A DNA stretch of 64,000 nt, from contig CAJUQA010000016.1 in the NCBI GenBank assembly GCA_910588375.1, positions 1 through 64,000 of the forward strand. Reading direction: 5' to 3'. Shown piece by piece: positions 41,029 through 50,006 of the stretch. Source of the stretch: an uncultured Odoribacter sp. Lineage in GTDB: Bacteria; Bacteroidota; Bacteroidia; Bacteroidales; Marinifilaceae. Numbering within the stretch: position 1 is the stretch's first letter; each line of letters begins with the position of its first letter. The position numbers and the translations under genes were made by a program. The notes beneath the pieces were generated by a model, which saw only the letters and a list, made by a program, of their open reading frames with translations, was not told the origin of the DNA and searched no databases.

Positions 41029-43329
41029 ATGAAAAACAGAATATACTTTTTCCTCCTCATACTCTGCTTCTGCACCTCCTGCTCAACCACCAAAAAACTG
41101 ACGGGAGACGAAACACTCTATGTGGGCGTGAAAAAAATAGAAATAGAAACCCCGAAAAAACTCAAACTGGAAAACCGGCAAAAATCGGCAATCACCTCGC
41201 CACTCTCCTATCCGCCCAACAACCCGTTGATTTCCCCTTACTACCGCACCCCTTTTCCCATTGGCCTGTGGGTCTACAACTGGAACATAAAAAAAGAAAA
41301 AGGACTAAAATGGTGGCTCTACCGCCAACTGGCAAAGAAACCCGTACTCCTGTCGGACGTACAGCCCGACCTGCGCCTCAAAATGGTAGAAAACAACTTG
41401 AAAGACTACGGCTTCTTTGAAATCCGCCACTCCTACGAAATCATCCCCCGCAAACACAACCCCCGCAAAGCGAAAATCTCCTACCGGGTGGAACTTCCCG
41501 AACCTTATCGCTTGAACACCGTCGCCTTATGGGGATGGCCTCCGGCCATGGACACCATCCTTCACAATAGCATGCCCTACTCCCTGCTCAAACCCGGCAA
41601 CCAATACGATGTCAATGAAATGGAACAGGAAAGACAACGCCTCACAAGCCTCTTGAGAAACCTCGGATATTACTACTTCCAATCCGACTACATCGAATTT
41701 CTGGCCGATACCACACAACACCCCCGGAAAGTGGACTTGCGCATCGGTATCAAACAAGGAGTACCGGATGCGGCCTTTCGTCCCTACCGCATTGAAAACG
41801 TGGAAATCTCCCTCTCCGGCTCGGCAAATGAAGGAACCAGGGACACCCTCGTGAAAGAGGGCATACAACTGGATTACATCCCGCCCCAGACATTAAAAGA
41901 CAAATTCATCGTAAACGCCGTACAACTTCGGCCGGGACAGCTCTATTCCGCCTGGAGGCAAAACCGTACGCAAGTCAATTTAGTGCAACTCGGCGTATTC
42001 AAATATGCCAACCTGAGCATCAGACCGACAGACACCATCACCTCCGGGAAATTAGACTTTAAAATTGACGCCGTCTATGCACTGCCCATAGAAACCGAAG
42101 TGGAAGTCGATGTCTCCTCCAAATCCAACAACCTCCTGGGACCCGGACTCACTCTCAGTCTCAGCAACCGCAACATCTTCCGGCGGGCGGAAACCTTCTC
42201 CCTCAAACTGACCGGCGCCTACGAATGGCAAATAGGAGGCACCAAAAACACGAACGACAAAGGATTGATAAACTCCTACGAACTTGGACTCAACCTCAAC
42301 CTCTCCATACCCCGTCTTTCGCCGCGCTTCATGAAAACAAACGCCGACAGGCAGGAGAGAACAAACTTCCAGATTGGGACCGACTTCCTCAACCGGCACA
42401 GCTACTTCCGCATGATATCCTTCTGGGGCAATGCCTCCTACGACTTCTTCTCCTCCCGGAGAAACCACCATTCCCTCATTCCTTTCAAACTGACCTACAC
42501 CCATTTGTTGCGCACCTCCCACGAATTTGACTCCACATTGAACAATAATCCCGCCATCGCTCTCAGTTTCAGAAACCAGTTCATACCCTCCATGTCCTAT
42601 ACTTATACATTTGACCGGGCTGCTACCTACCGGAATCCGAACAGACTATTCTGGCAGACTTCCCTCACACAGGCCGGGAATATCCTCTCCGGAGTGGAAT
42701 ACCTGGTGGGGAAAAAGGGAAGTGGTAAAAAAATCTTCGGGAACGTCTACTCCCAATTTTTGAAACTGACCAGTGAAATCATCAAATACCGGCAGGTATC
42801 CGACAACTCGCTGGTGGCGGTGCGCTTCATGGGAGGCATCGGGTATGCTTACGGCAACACGAAAGTCATGCCCTACAGCGAACAATTTTATATCGGAGGA
42901 GCCAACAGCATCCGGGCATTCCGGATCCGTTCCATCGGACCGGGCAGTTACCATCCCCAAAACCAGAGCGTGACAGCCTATCTCGACCAGACGGGAGATA
43001 TAAAACTGGAAGCTGACATCGGCTATCGCTTTAAAATCGCCGGCCGCCTGTACGGTGCCTTATTTATGGATGCCGGCAACGTCTGGCTGCTGCGGAAAGA
43101 AAAAGAACGTCCCGGAGGAGAATTCCGTCTGAAGGGATTATGGAAAGAAATAGCCCTCGGCACCGGAGTCGGACTGCGTTATGATATCACATACATCGTG
43201 ATTCGCGCCGACCTGGGAATTGCTTTGCATGCACCTTACGACACCGGTAAAAACGGATATTTCAACATCCGCAATTACGGATTTAAAGACGGACTCGTAC
43301 TGAACCTGGCCATTGGTTATCCCTTTTGA
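41029..43329 (+). CDS. BamA/TamA-family outer-membrane barrel, lipoprotein type
   Basis: A 766-residue protein. The N-terminus looks like a lipoprotein signal ('LLILCFCTSC'), unusual for Proteobacterial TamA but common in Bacteroidota. POTRA-like modules (about 30-330) precede an Omp85 barrel with 'GGANSIRAFRIRSIGPGSY' (the conserved loop RxF motif region) and a terminal aromatic ('LAIGYPF'). It should insert or assemble outer-membrane proteins together with the TamB-like partner encoded immediately upstream. Confidence 0.88.
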   Translation: MKNRIYFFLLILCFCTSCSTTKKLTGDETLYVGVKKIEIETPKKLKLENRQKSAITSPLSYPPNNPLISPYYRTPFPIGLWVYNWNIKKEKGLKWWLYRQLAKKPVLLSDVQPDLRLKMVENNLKDYGFFEIRHSYEIIPRKHNPRKAKISYRVELPEPYRLNTVALWGWPPAMDTILHNSMPYSLLKPGNQYDVNEMEQERQRLTSLLRNLGYYYFQSDYIEFLADTTQHPRKVDLRIGIKQGVPDAAFRPYRIENVEISLSGSANEGTRDTLVKEGIQLDYIPPQTLKDKFIVNAVQLRPGQLYSAWRQNRTQVNLVQLGVFKYANLSIRPTDTITSGKLDFKIDAVYALPIETEVEVDVSSKSNNLLGPGLTLSLSNRNIFRRAETFSLKLTGAYEWQIGGTKNTNDKGLINSYELGLNLNLSIPRLSPRFMKTNADRQERTNFQIGTDFLNRHSYFRMISFWGNASYDFFSSRRNHHSLIPFKLTYTHLLRTSHEFDSTLNNNPAIALSFRNQFIPSMSYTYTFDRAATYRNPNRLFWQTSLTQAGNILSGVEYLVGKKGSGKKIFGNVYSQFLKLTSEIIKYRQVSDNSLVAVRFMGGIGYAYGNTKVMPYSEQFYIGGANSIRAFRIRSIGPGSYHPQNQSVTAYLDQTGDIKLEADIGYRFKIAGRLYGALFMDAGNVWLLRKEKERPGGEFRLKGLWKEIALGTGVGLRYDITYIVIRADLGIALHAPYDTGKNGYFNIRNYGFKDGLVLNLAIGYPF

Positions 43330-43380
43330 CATCCAATATCAACACATAGAATCCATAGGGATAACCATTGGTGTCTCTGA

Positions 43381-44067
43381 TTAAGACAACAGACAGACCG
43401 ACGGTGAAGCCTTTTTGCCGTCCGCACTGGTCGCGAAAACATACACGGCAGCCTCTTCCACCCGTAAGTGCTTGCTTACAATCTTGAAACACCTCTCGTC
43501 TGCCACCCCGCGTGCGCCTAAGGAAAAAATCCGGAACTGCGGCCGCTTCCCGATACTCACCACCACTCCGTACAACTCGTCGTCGCGGAAACGGCACGGA
43601 CTTTCCAACCCCATCTCCTGGCGGATGAACCGCACCGATTGAGTTTCTGCATCCACCGTTGCTGTTACACCCTCCGGCGTCCCCAAGCTGCCATCCGATA
43701 CCTGCAACCGGGAAAAATCGATTTCCCCCTCAAACTCCTGTGGTGCCCGCTTTTGTACATTCACTTTCTTCTCCGGTTTGATTTTGGTCACGGTCACTGC
43801 AGTCTTCACATTCGCACGGATAAAACCCTGCATACCTGCCGGAAACCGTTTCTCACCCGGAAAACCCACCTGAATGACAGGCAGCAGAAACCGTCCCGTC
43901 TTCACCACCGTTCCGAAAGCCTCACAATGCCGTTTCTGCTGTTCGCTCTTTGGGGTCGGCATAACTCCTTCGGAACGACAAAGCATTTTTCCATCCCGTC
44001 CCTTATACAGGATGACATGCCCCAGCCTCCCGCTGAACTTGCCCAGTGTACTTTTTACGATAGCCAT
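43381..44067 (-). CDS. DUF6266-family protein
   Basis: About 228 residues from ATG 44067. The N-terminus 'KSTLGKFSGRLGHVILYKGRDGKMLCRSEG' (split here as two parts, about 5-34) matches the GxFSGxxGxVVxyxxxGkxxxR pattern of DUF6266, and a C-terminal 'VYVFATSADGKKASPSVCLLS' is also typical. These proteins are numerous in some Bacteroidales and their function is unknown; there is no signal peptide. It is divergent from a related gene at 44294. Codons 1-9 upstream (44094) are a possible longer start. Confidence 0.7.
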   Translation of the reverse strand: MAIVKSTLGKFSGRLGHVILYKGRDGKMLCRSEGVMPTPKSEQQKRHCEAFGTVVKTGRFLLPVIQVGFPGEKRFPAGMQGFIRANVKTAVTVTKIKPEKKVNVQKRAPQEFEGEIDFSRLQVSDGSLGTPEGVTATVDAETQSVRFIRQEMGLESPCRFRDDELYGVVVSIGKRPQFRIFSLGARGVADERCFKIVSKHLRVEEAAVYVFATSADGKKASPSVCLLS

Positions 44068-44293
44068 ACTGTCATGAAAAAATTCTATAAACAAATATAG
44101 TCATAAAATAACAAAATTACAAATAAATCCCATTGAGAATACAAATCAATACCAACTAAAAGCCTATTGAAAGCCTATTATAACACTATTAAAAGCCTAT
44201 TTATTATAAGCTTTTAATACCTTTTTATTTGTATATATAAAAAGTATTTATAATATTTGTAATGTAATTTAGTTGTAATTAAACCTTAATTGT
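44068..44293. promoter_or_regulatory. AT-rich region with iteron-like repeats; candidate replication origin
   Basis: This 226-bp divergent spacer is very AT-rich and carries three direct copies of (A)AAAGCCTATT at 44158-44168, 44170-44179 and 44191-44201. It sits where the + strand changes from C/A-rich (left) to G/T-rich (right). It certainly holds the promoters of the two flanking DUF6266-type genes. No DnaA box (TTATCCACA) is visible, so the origin role is a hypothesis. Confidence 0.35.
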
Positions 44294-44956
44294 GTGAAAG
44301 AGACGCCATTGAATTTATTGAGAGAGATAGTGAAAGGCAGTGGTCCTATCCGGGTGGGAGGTATGACCTATTATGTACGCAACGGTAAATTTCAGGCGTG
44401 CGCCTCCAAACGGGCCGGGCGGAAAGAAAGGACGGAAAAGGAGATAGCCTCGAGCGACCATTTCGCAGAAGTACGGACACTTTGGAAAATGTATCGTCGG
44501 GCGGTAGGGGAATTGCCCGTCTGGCGGATGGCAGCCCGGGAGGTGGGAGCCGCCAAAAGCGACAGCTTGTTTCACTCGCTCAACGGAGCATGCGTGCGAC
44601 CGCAGGAAGGTGTCTGGGCATTTTCCGCATTCCGCTTTGCTACCGGGTCATTGGATGTGCCGGTGCTCAAATCTGTGCAGCGGGAAGGATGGCAGGTGGC
44701 CTTAGAGTGGGAGAACGACGGGGCACAGGCGGAAGTGCGCAAAAAAGACAGGGTATATGTGGGCTACTTCTATGACACCCAACCCCAAGTACCGCAACTG
44801 GCACTAACGGAAAACGGGCGCAGACAGGACGGGCGCATACTAATCAATATTCCCCCCATGGGACAGCCGGAAGGCACACCGTTGCACCTCTACCTCTTCT
44901 TCGGGTCGGAAAAAAACGACCGCTTCTCCCCAAGCGTCTATCTCCTCGCGGAATAA
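44294..44956 (+). CDS. DUF6266-like protein, diverged paralogue
   Basis: A 220-residue protein with GTG start 44294. 'GSGPIRVGGMTYYVRNGKFQACASK' (about 16-40) and the C-terminal 'LYLFFGSEKNDRFSPSVYLLAE' parallel the ends of the divergent DUF6266 protein (there 'VYVFATSADGKKASPSVCLLS'), so the two look like old paralogues. No signal peptide or membrane segment. Function unknown. Confidence 0.6.
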   Translation: MKETPLNLLREIVKGSGPIRVGGMTYYVRNGKFQACASKRAGRKERTEKEIASSDHFAEVRTLWKMYRRAVGELPVWRMAAREVGAAKSDSLFHSLNGACVRPQEGVWAFSAFRFATGSLDVPVLKSVQREGWQVALEWENDGAQAEVRKKDRVYVGYFYDTQPQVPQLALTENGRRQDGRILINIPPMGQPEGTPLHLYLFFGSEKNDRFSPSVYLLAE

Positions 44957-45031
44957 ATTTCAGGAGCTTGATATTAGCATGTTTGCAAATATTTTTTTAT
45001 TTCATGAATGTGAAATTTTGCAATTTTCAGC

Positions 45032-45039
45032 TAAATTTG
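45032..45039 (+). promoter_or_regulatory. Candidate -7 element for the metzincin lipoprotein gene
   Basis: TAAATTTG matches the Bacteroides -7 consensus TAnnTTTG and ends 31 bp before the ATG at 45070. A TTTTG lies 12 bp upstream, closer than the usual -33 spacing. Confidence 0.4.
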
Positions 45040-45069
45040 CTGCTTCTTTGGTAAAAAATAGCTATATAA

Positions 45070-47136
45070 ATGATGAAAAAAGTTTTTGTATTCAGCTTTC
45101 GAATACTGTTTTTCAGTGTTTTTTTATTGACCGGTTGTACAAAAGATCATGTTGACAATAATGTGGAAGAAGAGAAAGTTTATGAGGGATTTCCCATTTG
45201 TTTGTATACAGCCGATTACAATGACAATAATACGTATTACCTGCTCAATGATGATGAGCCGGCGGATGTCTTTTTCGACCCGAATCAGCGGAGTTTCTAT
45301 GTAGACCAACCGTTGCAGTTGTCGATGGATGATGAGCATTATTTTCAATTACGGTTTTATAGTCCCAGAGCTTTGCCTGATGTGACTATTTGGGCTAAAA
45401 TGGAGGGCTATGACGAAGAGTTTGCATTGTTGAAACTGGAGAAAATTCTGCCTTTTCAGCAATTGCGGGTTAAAATTCCATTTGCGACGCAAGATATGGA
45501 GGCACTTACCCGTAGCGGAAAGAAAATTAAAATTATGGCTAATCCGCATTTGGAAAGCAGCAGTTTGAGTTTTACGGTCGAATGTGAGGCTCCGTATTAT
45601 AAAACTCTTCAAACGATAAAGAGTCATTGTCGTATCCGTTTCCAGAATTTCTGTCTGGTTAGTGAAACGACCTACGGCAAATGGCCGTTGCGTGCATATC
45701 AGGCACGCGAAGGAGTGGCGATAGCGTTGAACATGTTCTACATGTTTTCCTGTCCGGAGTTTGAGGCAGCGTTGAAAGATTGGGGGCCGCTTTATTCGGA
45801 TAATAGCCAGACCCTTGTCGACAAGGATGCTCTTATCAAAAGGGCGTTGGCTCATGGCGAACTTAAATTCGGCAATGTCGCTACCGGTGTTTTGGGGCTC
45901 GGAGGTGGTGGTATTTTTTGCCTTTGTGCCGAACTTTTTGTTTGGCATTATGCAGATGATAAGAATGATACCGAAACCATTTTTCACGAATTTGCCCATT
46001 GCATCGGCTACAGCCACTCCGGCAATATGACCTACGGTGGGTCGACCGGATGGACTGCTTTGTGTGACAAGATGTATGTCGAGTTGTCGTTGGCGAAGAA
46101 GTTGCCTGTCTACTCGCGTCGTTTTCTGAATACCCGAAGAACGGCGAAGAATATGTATAACAATGCCAATGGTTATCAACCCTCGAAATATGTTATCGAA
46201 GATCCCGAACTGGACGCGATTGACGGCGGTCTTTCAAAAGGGGAAGGTTTTTTGACAACCGATTTCGGTGAAGAGGAGGATGCACAGGCTCTCTCGTTCA
46301 AGCTCGACTATACCACTGCCCAAACTGGAGAGAAAGACTATATGCCGCGCAGTGTGTCGGTGTATGGTGACAAAATGTATGTGACGAATGACATACGTCA
46401 GGCAAATTGGACGTGGGATGTATACGACTTGTCGTCTGGCAGCCCTGTGCTTGAAAAAAGAATGACCCAATGGAAGAATCCCAGTAACGGCAATACGATA
46501 AATATCGGACAACCGGACGATATTCTTCGTTCGCACGATAAAATCTATTTAGCGGGAAGCAATAATTCGCTCTTTGTATTCGACGCCGGGAGTTATGAAT
46601 GTACTGCTATGCTGGGACTTGGATTTAATGCCGTAGGCATGGCTGCCACGAATGGGCTTGTGTATGCTTACCGGGGGAATGTGAGGGCATTCCCCGAACA
46701 TGATTTCTCTCATGGTTATATAGCTACGAGCGATAATTTTGAAGCCCACTCCAGTAACTCGATGACGGCAGATTATGCAGGTAATGTTTATGCTGTATCT
46801 TATCACTTGAAAAAGTTGATTCGGGTGGATTCTAAATATTTGATGGCGTCTAAATTGACTGCTGGCGACGAATTGACTTTTGAAGCGAATCCGTTGGGTG
46901 CGGCATGGAGTTCCGACGGGCGACTGTTTGTTTCTTTTGCCAAAACAGAACAAAACGGACCGAGATTTTGTGAGGTAGACCCGAAAACCGGAGAAATTAT
47001 CCGGGATTTCACGACCATCGGTGATATAACACTGAACAATCCGGCAAAATGTTTAATTCGCCGCAATACGCTTTTCATTGTAGACCGTGTCGGCGGTTTG
47101 TGTATCCATGCGATACCGATGAGTAAACTTAAATAA
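45070..47136 (+). CDS. Secreted metzincin-type zinc peptidase lipoprotein with C-terminal propeller
   Basis: A 688-residue lipoprotein with lipobox 'FLLTGC' (Cys about 23). The middle contains HEFAHCIGYSH, a full HExxHxxGxxH metzincin motif (about 306-316), so it is very likely an active zinc peptidase. The N-terminal part (about 60-180) is beta-rich and the last 270 residues look like a beta-propeller (repeats with 'DKIYLAGSNNSLFVFDAGSY', 'GLVYAYRGNVRAF'). It forms a two-gene operon with a second propeller lipoprotein 22 bp downstream. Substrate unknown. Confidence 0.8.
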   Translation: MMKKVFVFSFRILFFSVFLLTGCTKDHVDNNVEEEKVYEGFPICLYTADYNDNNTYYLLNDDEPADVFFDPNQRSFYVDQPLQLSMDDEHYFQLRFYSPRALPDVTIWAKMEGYDEEFALLKLEKILPFQQLRVKIPFATQDMEALTRSGKKIKIMANPHLESSSLSFTVECEAPYYKTLQTIKSHCRIRFQNFCLVSETTYGKWPLRAYQAREGVAIALNMFYMFSCPEFEAALKDWGPLYSDNSQTLVDKDALIKRALAHGELKFGNVATGVLGLGGGGIFCLCAELFVWHYADDKNDTETIFHEFAHCIGYSHSGNMTYGGSTGWTALCDKMYVELSLAKKLPVYSRRFLNTRRTAKNMYNNANGYQPSKYVIEDPELDAIDGGLSKGEGFLTTDFGEEEDAQALSFKLDYTTAQTGEKDYMPRSVSVYGDKMYVTNDIRQANWTWDVYDLSSGSPVLEKRMTQWKNPSNGNTINIGQPDDILRSHDKIYLAGSNNSLFVFDAGSYECTAMLGLGFNAVGMAATNGLVYAYRGNVRAFPEHDFSHGYIATSDNFEAHSSNSMTADYAGNVYAVSYHLKKLIRVDSKYLMASKLTAGDELTFEANPLGAAWSSDGRLFVSFAKTEQNGPRFCEVDPKTGEIIRDFTTIGDITLNNPAKCLIRRNTLFIVDRVGGLCIHAIPMSKLK

Positions 47137-47158
47137 AATCTGTAAAATCCAAAGAACG

Positions 47159-48352
47159 ATGAAATCATATATTTATCTTATATTGTTGTTGGTTTACGGA
47201 ATCTTTGCTGTACAATGCTCTGATTCGGATGATGATACTCCTGACGATACATCTTCCGAGAATGGCTCTGATAATAGCTCTGATGATGGTAATTATACCA
47301 GTTTCTGGTATTATTCCTATGAAGCTGTTGAAACAATCACTTATGAAGAGATGAAATTAGGGAAAAGTGAGGAGTTCTGTCCCTATGCCGTGGCTGCTTA
47401 CGGCGATACGCTTTTGGTTGCCAATTGCGGTACTGCCGGTAATAGTCTGATTTTATTCAGCAAGAAAGATAGTCGTCCGTTTCGAACGATAAAGACGTGG
47501 AAAGTGAACGGGCAGGAAAAGACGTTTACCAGCAAGATTAATGCAATTGTAGTGGCGGATGACCGACTTTATGTGGCGGAACAACAATCATTAATTCACG
47601 TATTCTCGTTGCCCGATTTTGAATATCTTTCCTGTATCGGTAATGGCAGTTGGAAAGGACCTGTATTTCAGGCTCAGGCGATAGCCGTGACGAAAGGATT
47701 GCTTTTTGCCCGCGATAAAGACGGTAAAATCAGTGTATATAAAGAATCGGACGTTACTTCGGAAAATTATCAGAAAATCAACCGGTATAAGCAAGCGGGA
47801 CCCGGTGCGGGCAATTCGTCGAACAATGGTTTTGCTGCCCACTATATGGAGGTTGACGAGGAGGGGCATATTATGTTGACGGGGTATGAAGCCCAGGCGT
47901 TCCGCATACTCGATCCCTCACTGATAAACGATGATTTTAAAAATGGTACGAATATCGATATTGCCGAGAAGACATGGGCATTACCGTTTAAACCCAAGAC
48001 TTTTGCAATAACAGCAGACCGGATTTATACCACGGGTTCCAATGACGTTATTAATATTTATGATTGTGAACAAAAGGAGTGGGTTAAAACGCTCAAATCC
48101 ATTAAAGGCTTCGCATTTTCAATACCGGAACGCATTTATCGGGAGAGTGACGAATGCTTATGGGTGTCGGACACCAAAAATCGGGCTCTTGTAAAAATGG
48201 GTGTATTCAAAGGTGAGATACGTGAATACGAATCCGTAAGCGAGGGAATTGTTAGAGTATATGACATTCAAACTCGCAACAGTGAAACAGCATCCGTATT
48301 CTATGTTAATATTAAAACCCATGAAATCGTTGATCCTTCGGAATGGGAATAA
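47159..48352 (+). CDS. Beta-propeller lipoprotein
   Basis: A 397-residue lipoprotein (lipobox 'FAVQC', Cys about 20) with an Asp/Ser-rich linker (about 21-45). Its propeller repeats ('DTLLVANCGTAGNSLILFSKKD', 'DRLYVAEQQSLIHVFSLPDFE', split) resemble the C-terminal propeller of the upstream metzincin. It may act as partner or binding subunit of that peptidase. Its end overlaps the start of the pseudouridine synthase gene by 10 bp. Confidence 0.72.
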   Translation: MKSYIYLILLLVYGIFAVQCSDSDDDTPDDTSSENGSDNSSDDGNYTSFWYYSYEAVETITYEEMKLGKSEEFCPYAVAAYGDTLLVANCGTAGNSLILFSKKDSRPFRTIKTWKVNGQEKTFTSKINAIVVADDRLYVAEQQSLIHVFSLPDFEYLSCIGNGSWKGPVFQAQAIAVTKGLLFARDKDGKISVYKESDVTSENYQKINRYKQAGPGAGNSSNNGFAAHYMEVDEEGHIMLTGYEAQAFRILDPSLINDDFKNGTNIDIAEKTWALPFKPKTFAITADRIYTTGSNDVINIYDCEQKEWVKTLKSIKGFAFSIPERIYRESDECLWVSDTKNRALVKMGVFKGEIREYESVSEGIVRVYDIQTRNSETASVFYVNIKTHEIVDPSEWE

Positions 48353-50004
48353 AACCACTTGAACCCTCTAAGAAGTTCATTCGGAAATTTCATCGGTTCA
48401 GCGAGTTGCCGGCGGGAGTGGGGTTGCCGGGGAGGTTTACGTATCCGTTTTGTTATGAGCCGCATCCGCTGAGTGTGAGAGCGGCGGAGGAGGTGAAGGA
48501 GTATTTGACAGGGCAGGAGGAATGGCGGGAGGAGTTGGAGAATGGGAAGATGTTCGGAGTACTGGTAGTGGAGACGGAACAAGGAGAAGTGGGTTTCCTG
48601 GCGGCTTTTTCGGGGATGTTGGCAGGACGGAATGTGCACGATTATTTTGTGCCGCCGATTTATGATTTGCAGGAGCCGGACGGTTTTTTCCGGGCGGAAG
48701 AGGAGGAGATTTCCAGAATAAATAGGTGTATTGGTTTGTTGGAAGGCGATGAAGGGTATCGGAGGTGTATAGAGGAAACGGAGCGGCTGGAGAAAGAGGC
48801 TTGTCGGGTATTGGCGGAAGCGAAGGAAAGGAATGAGCAGGCGCGGGAGGTGCGGCGACAGCGGCGGGCAGGGATGCCTGCGGAGGAAGAGATGAGGCAA
48901 ATGGAGCGGGAGAGCCAGCATGAGAAAGCCGAGTTCAGAAGACTGAAACGATATTGGGAGGAGGAGATTGCCCGCAGCCGGACGGAGGTGGAAAAGTTTA
49001 CGGCAAAGATTCAGGCGTTGAAAGCGGAGCGGAAGCGGCGTTCGGCAGTTTTGCAGAGGCGTTTGTTTGAGCGGTTTGATTTGCTTAATGCCTGGGGGGA
49101 GCGGAAGAATTTGTATGAGCTTTTTCAAGAGACGGCGGGGCGAGTACCGCCTGCGGGTGCGGGGGAATGTGCTGCGCCGAGGTTGTTGCAGTATGCTTAT
49201 TTGCACCAGTTGAGACCGGTGGCGATGGCGGAGTTTTGGTGGGGAGAGTCGCCGCGTGGGGAAATCCGCCGCCATGGGAATTATTATCCGGCGTGTCAGG
49301 GGAAATGCGGACCTATTTTACGATATATGTTGCAAGGGTTGGATGTGGAGGCGAATCCCTTGGAAGCAGGATGCGGGACAGCGGAAGAGGTGGAAGTCCT
49401 GTATGAAGACGAATGGTTGTGGGTGGTGAATAAACCGGCGGGTATGCTGTCTGTGCCGGGAAAGTCGGCTCAAATTTCTTTATTGGAGGTGATGCGGAAG
49501 CGTTTTCCCGAGGTGGATAACCCGTTTGTCGTCCATCGTTTGGACATGGCGACATCGGGAGTGCTGTTAGTGGCGAAGACTCTGGAGGTGTACCGGGATT
49601 TACAGGCTCAGTTCAAGAATCATGAAGTCAGGAAACGGTATGTAGCTTTGTTGGATGGTTTGTTGCCGTCGGATGAAGGTGTGATTGATTTGCCTTTGTG
49701 CCTTGATCCGGAGAATCGTCCTTACCAGATAGTGAATGAAATGTATGGAAAAAAGGCCGTTACCCGTTACCGGGTGATGGAACGTTCCGGTAATCGTACA
49801 CGGGTGACTTTTTATCCGTTGACGGGGCGTACGCACCAGTTGCGGGTTCATGCAGCCCATCCCCGTGGTTTGAATATGCCGATTGTAGGCGATGTTTTGT
49901 ATGGCTGTCCTGCCGGACGGTTATATCTGCATGCGGAACAGATAGAGTTCCGGCATCCGGTGAAGAAAGAAAAAATTCTTATCCGTAAAGATGCCGGTTT
50001 CTAA
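48343..50004 (+). CDS. RluA-family pseudouridine synthase with long N-terminal extension
   Basis: A 553-residue protein. The C-terminal 200 residues are a complete RluA-type synthase: 'VNKPAGMLSVPG', catalytic Asp401 in HRLDMATSG, 'LTGRTHQLRVHAAH' and a C-terminal 'YLHAEQIEF'. The N-terminal 350 residues contain a long charged coiled coil (about 130-235), which is not part of typical RluA but is seen in a group of larger Bacteroidota enzymes. It modifies uridines in rRNA or tRNA; the exact target cannot be told. Confidence 0.85.
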   Translation: MGIKPLEPSKKFIRKFHRFSELPAGVGLPGRFTYPFCYEPHPLSVRAAEEVKEYLTGQEEWREELENGKMFGVLVVETEQGEVGFLAAFSGMLAGRNVHDYFVPPIYDLQEPDGFFRAEEEEISRINRCIGLLEGDEGYRRCIEETERLEKEACRVLAEAKERNEQAREVRRQRRAGMPAEEEMRQMERESQHEKAEFRRLKRYWEEEIARSRTEVEKFTAKIQALKAERKRRSAVLQRRLFERFDLLNAWGERKNLYELFQETAGRVPPAGAGECAAPRLLQYAYLHQLRPVAMAEFWWGESPRGEIRRHGNYYPACQGKCGPILRYMLQGLDVEANPLEAGCGTAEEVEVLYEDEWLWVVNKPAGMLSVPGKSAQISLLEVMRKRFPEVDNPFVVHRLDMATSGVLLVAKTLEVYRDLQAQFKNHEVRKRYVALLDGLLPSDEGVIDLPLCLDPENRPYQIVNEMYGKKAVTRYRVMERSGNRTRVTFYPLTGRTHQLRVHAAHPRGLNMPIVGDVLYGCPAGRLYLHAEQIEFRHPVKKEKILIRKDAGF

Positions 50005-50006
50005 AA

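Noticed and set aside
44068..44293. A CRISPR array from the AAAGCCTATT repeats
   Set aside because: Only three 10-11-bp copies with irregular spacing and no cas genes in the window.
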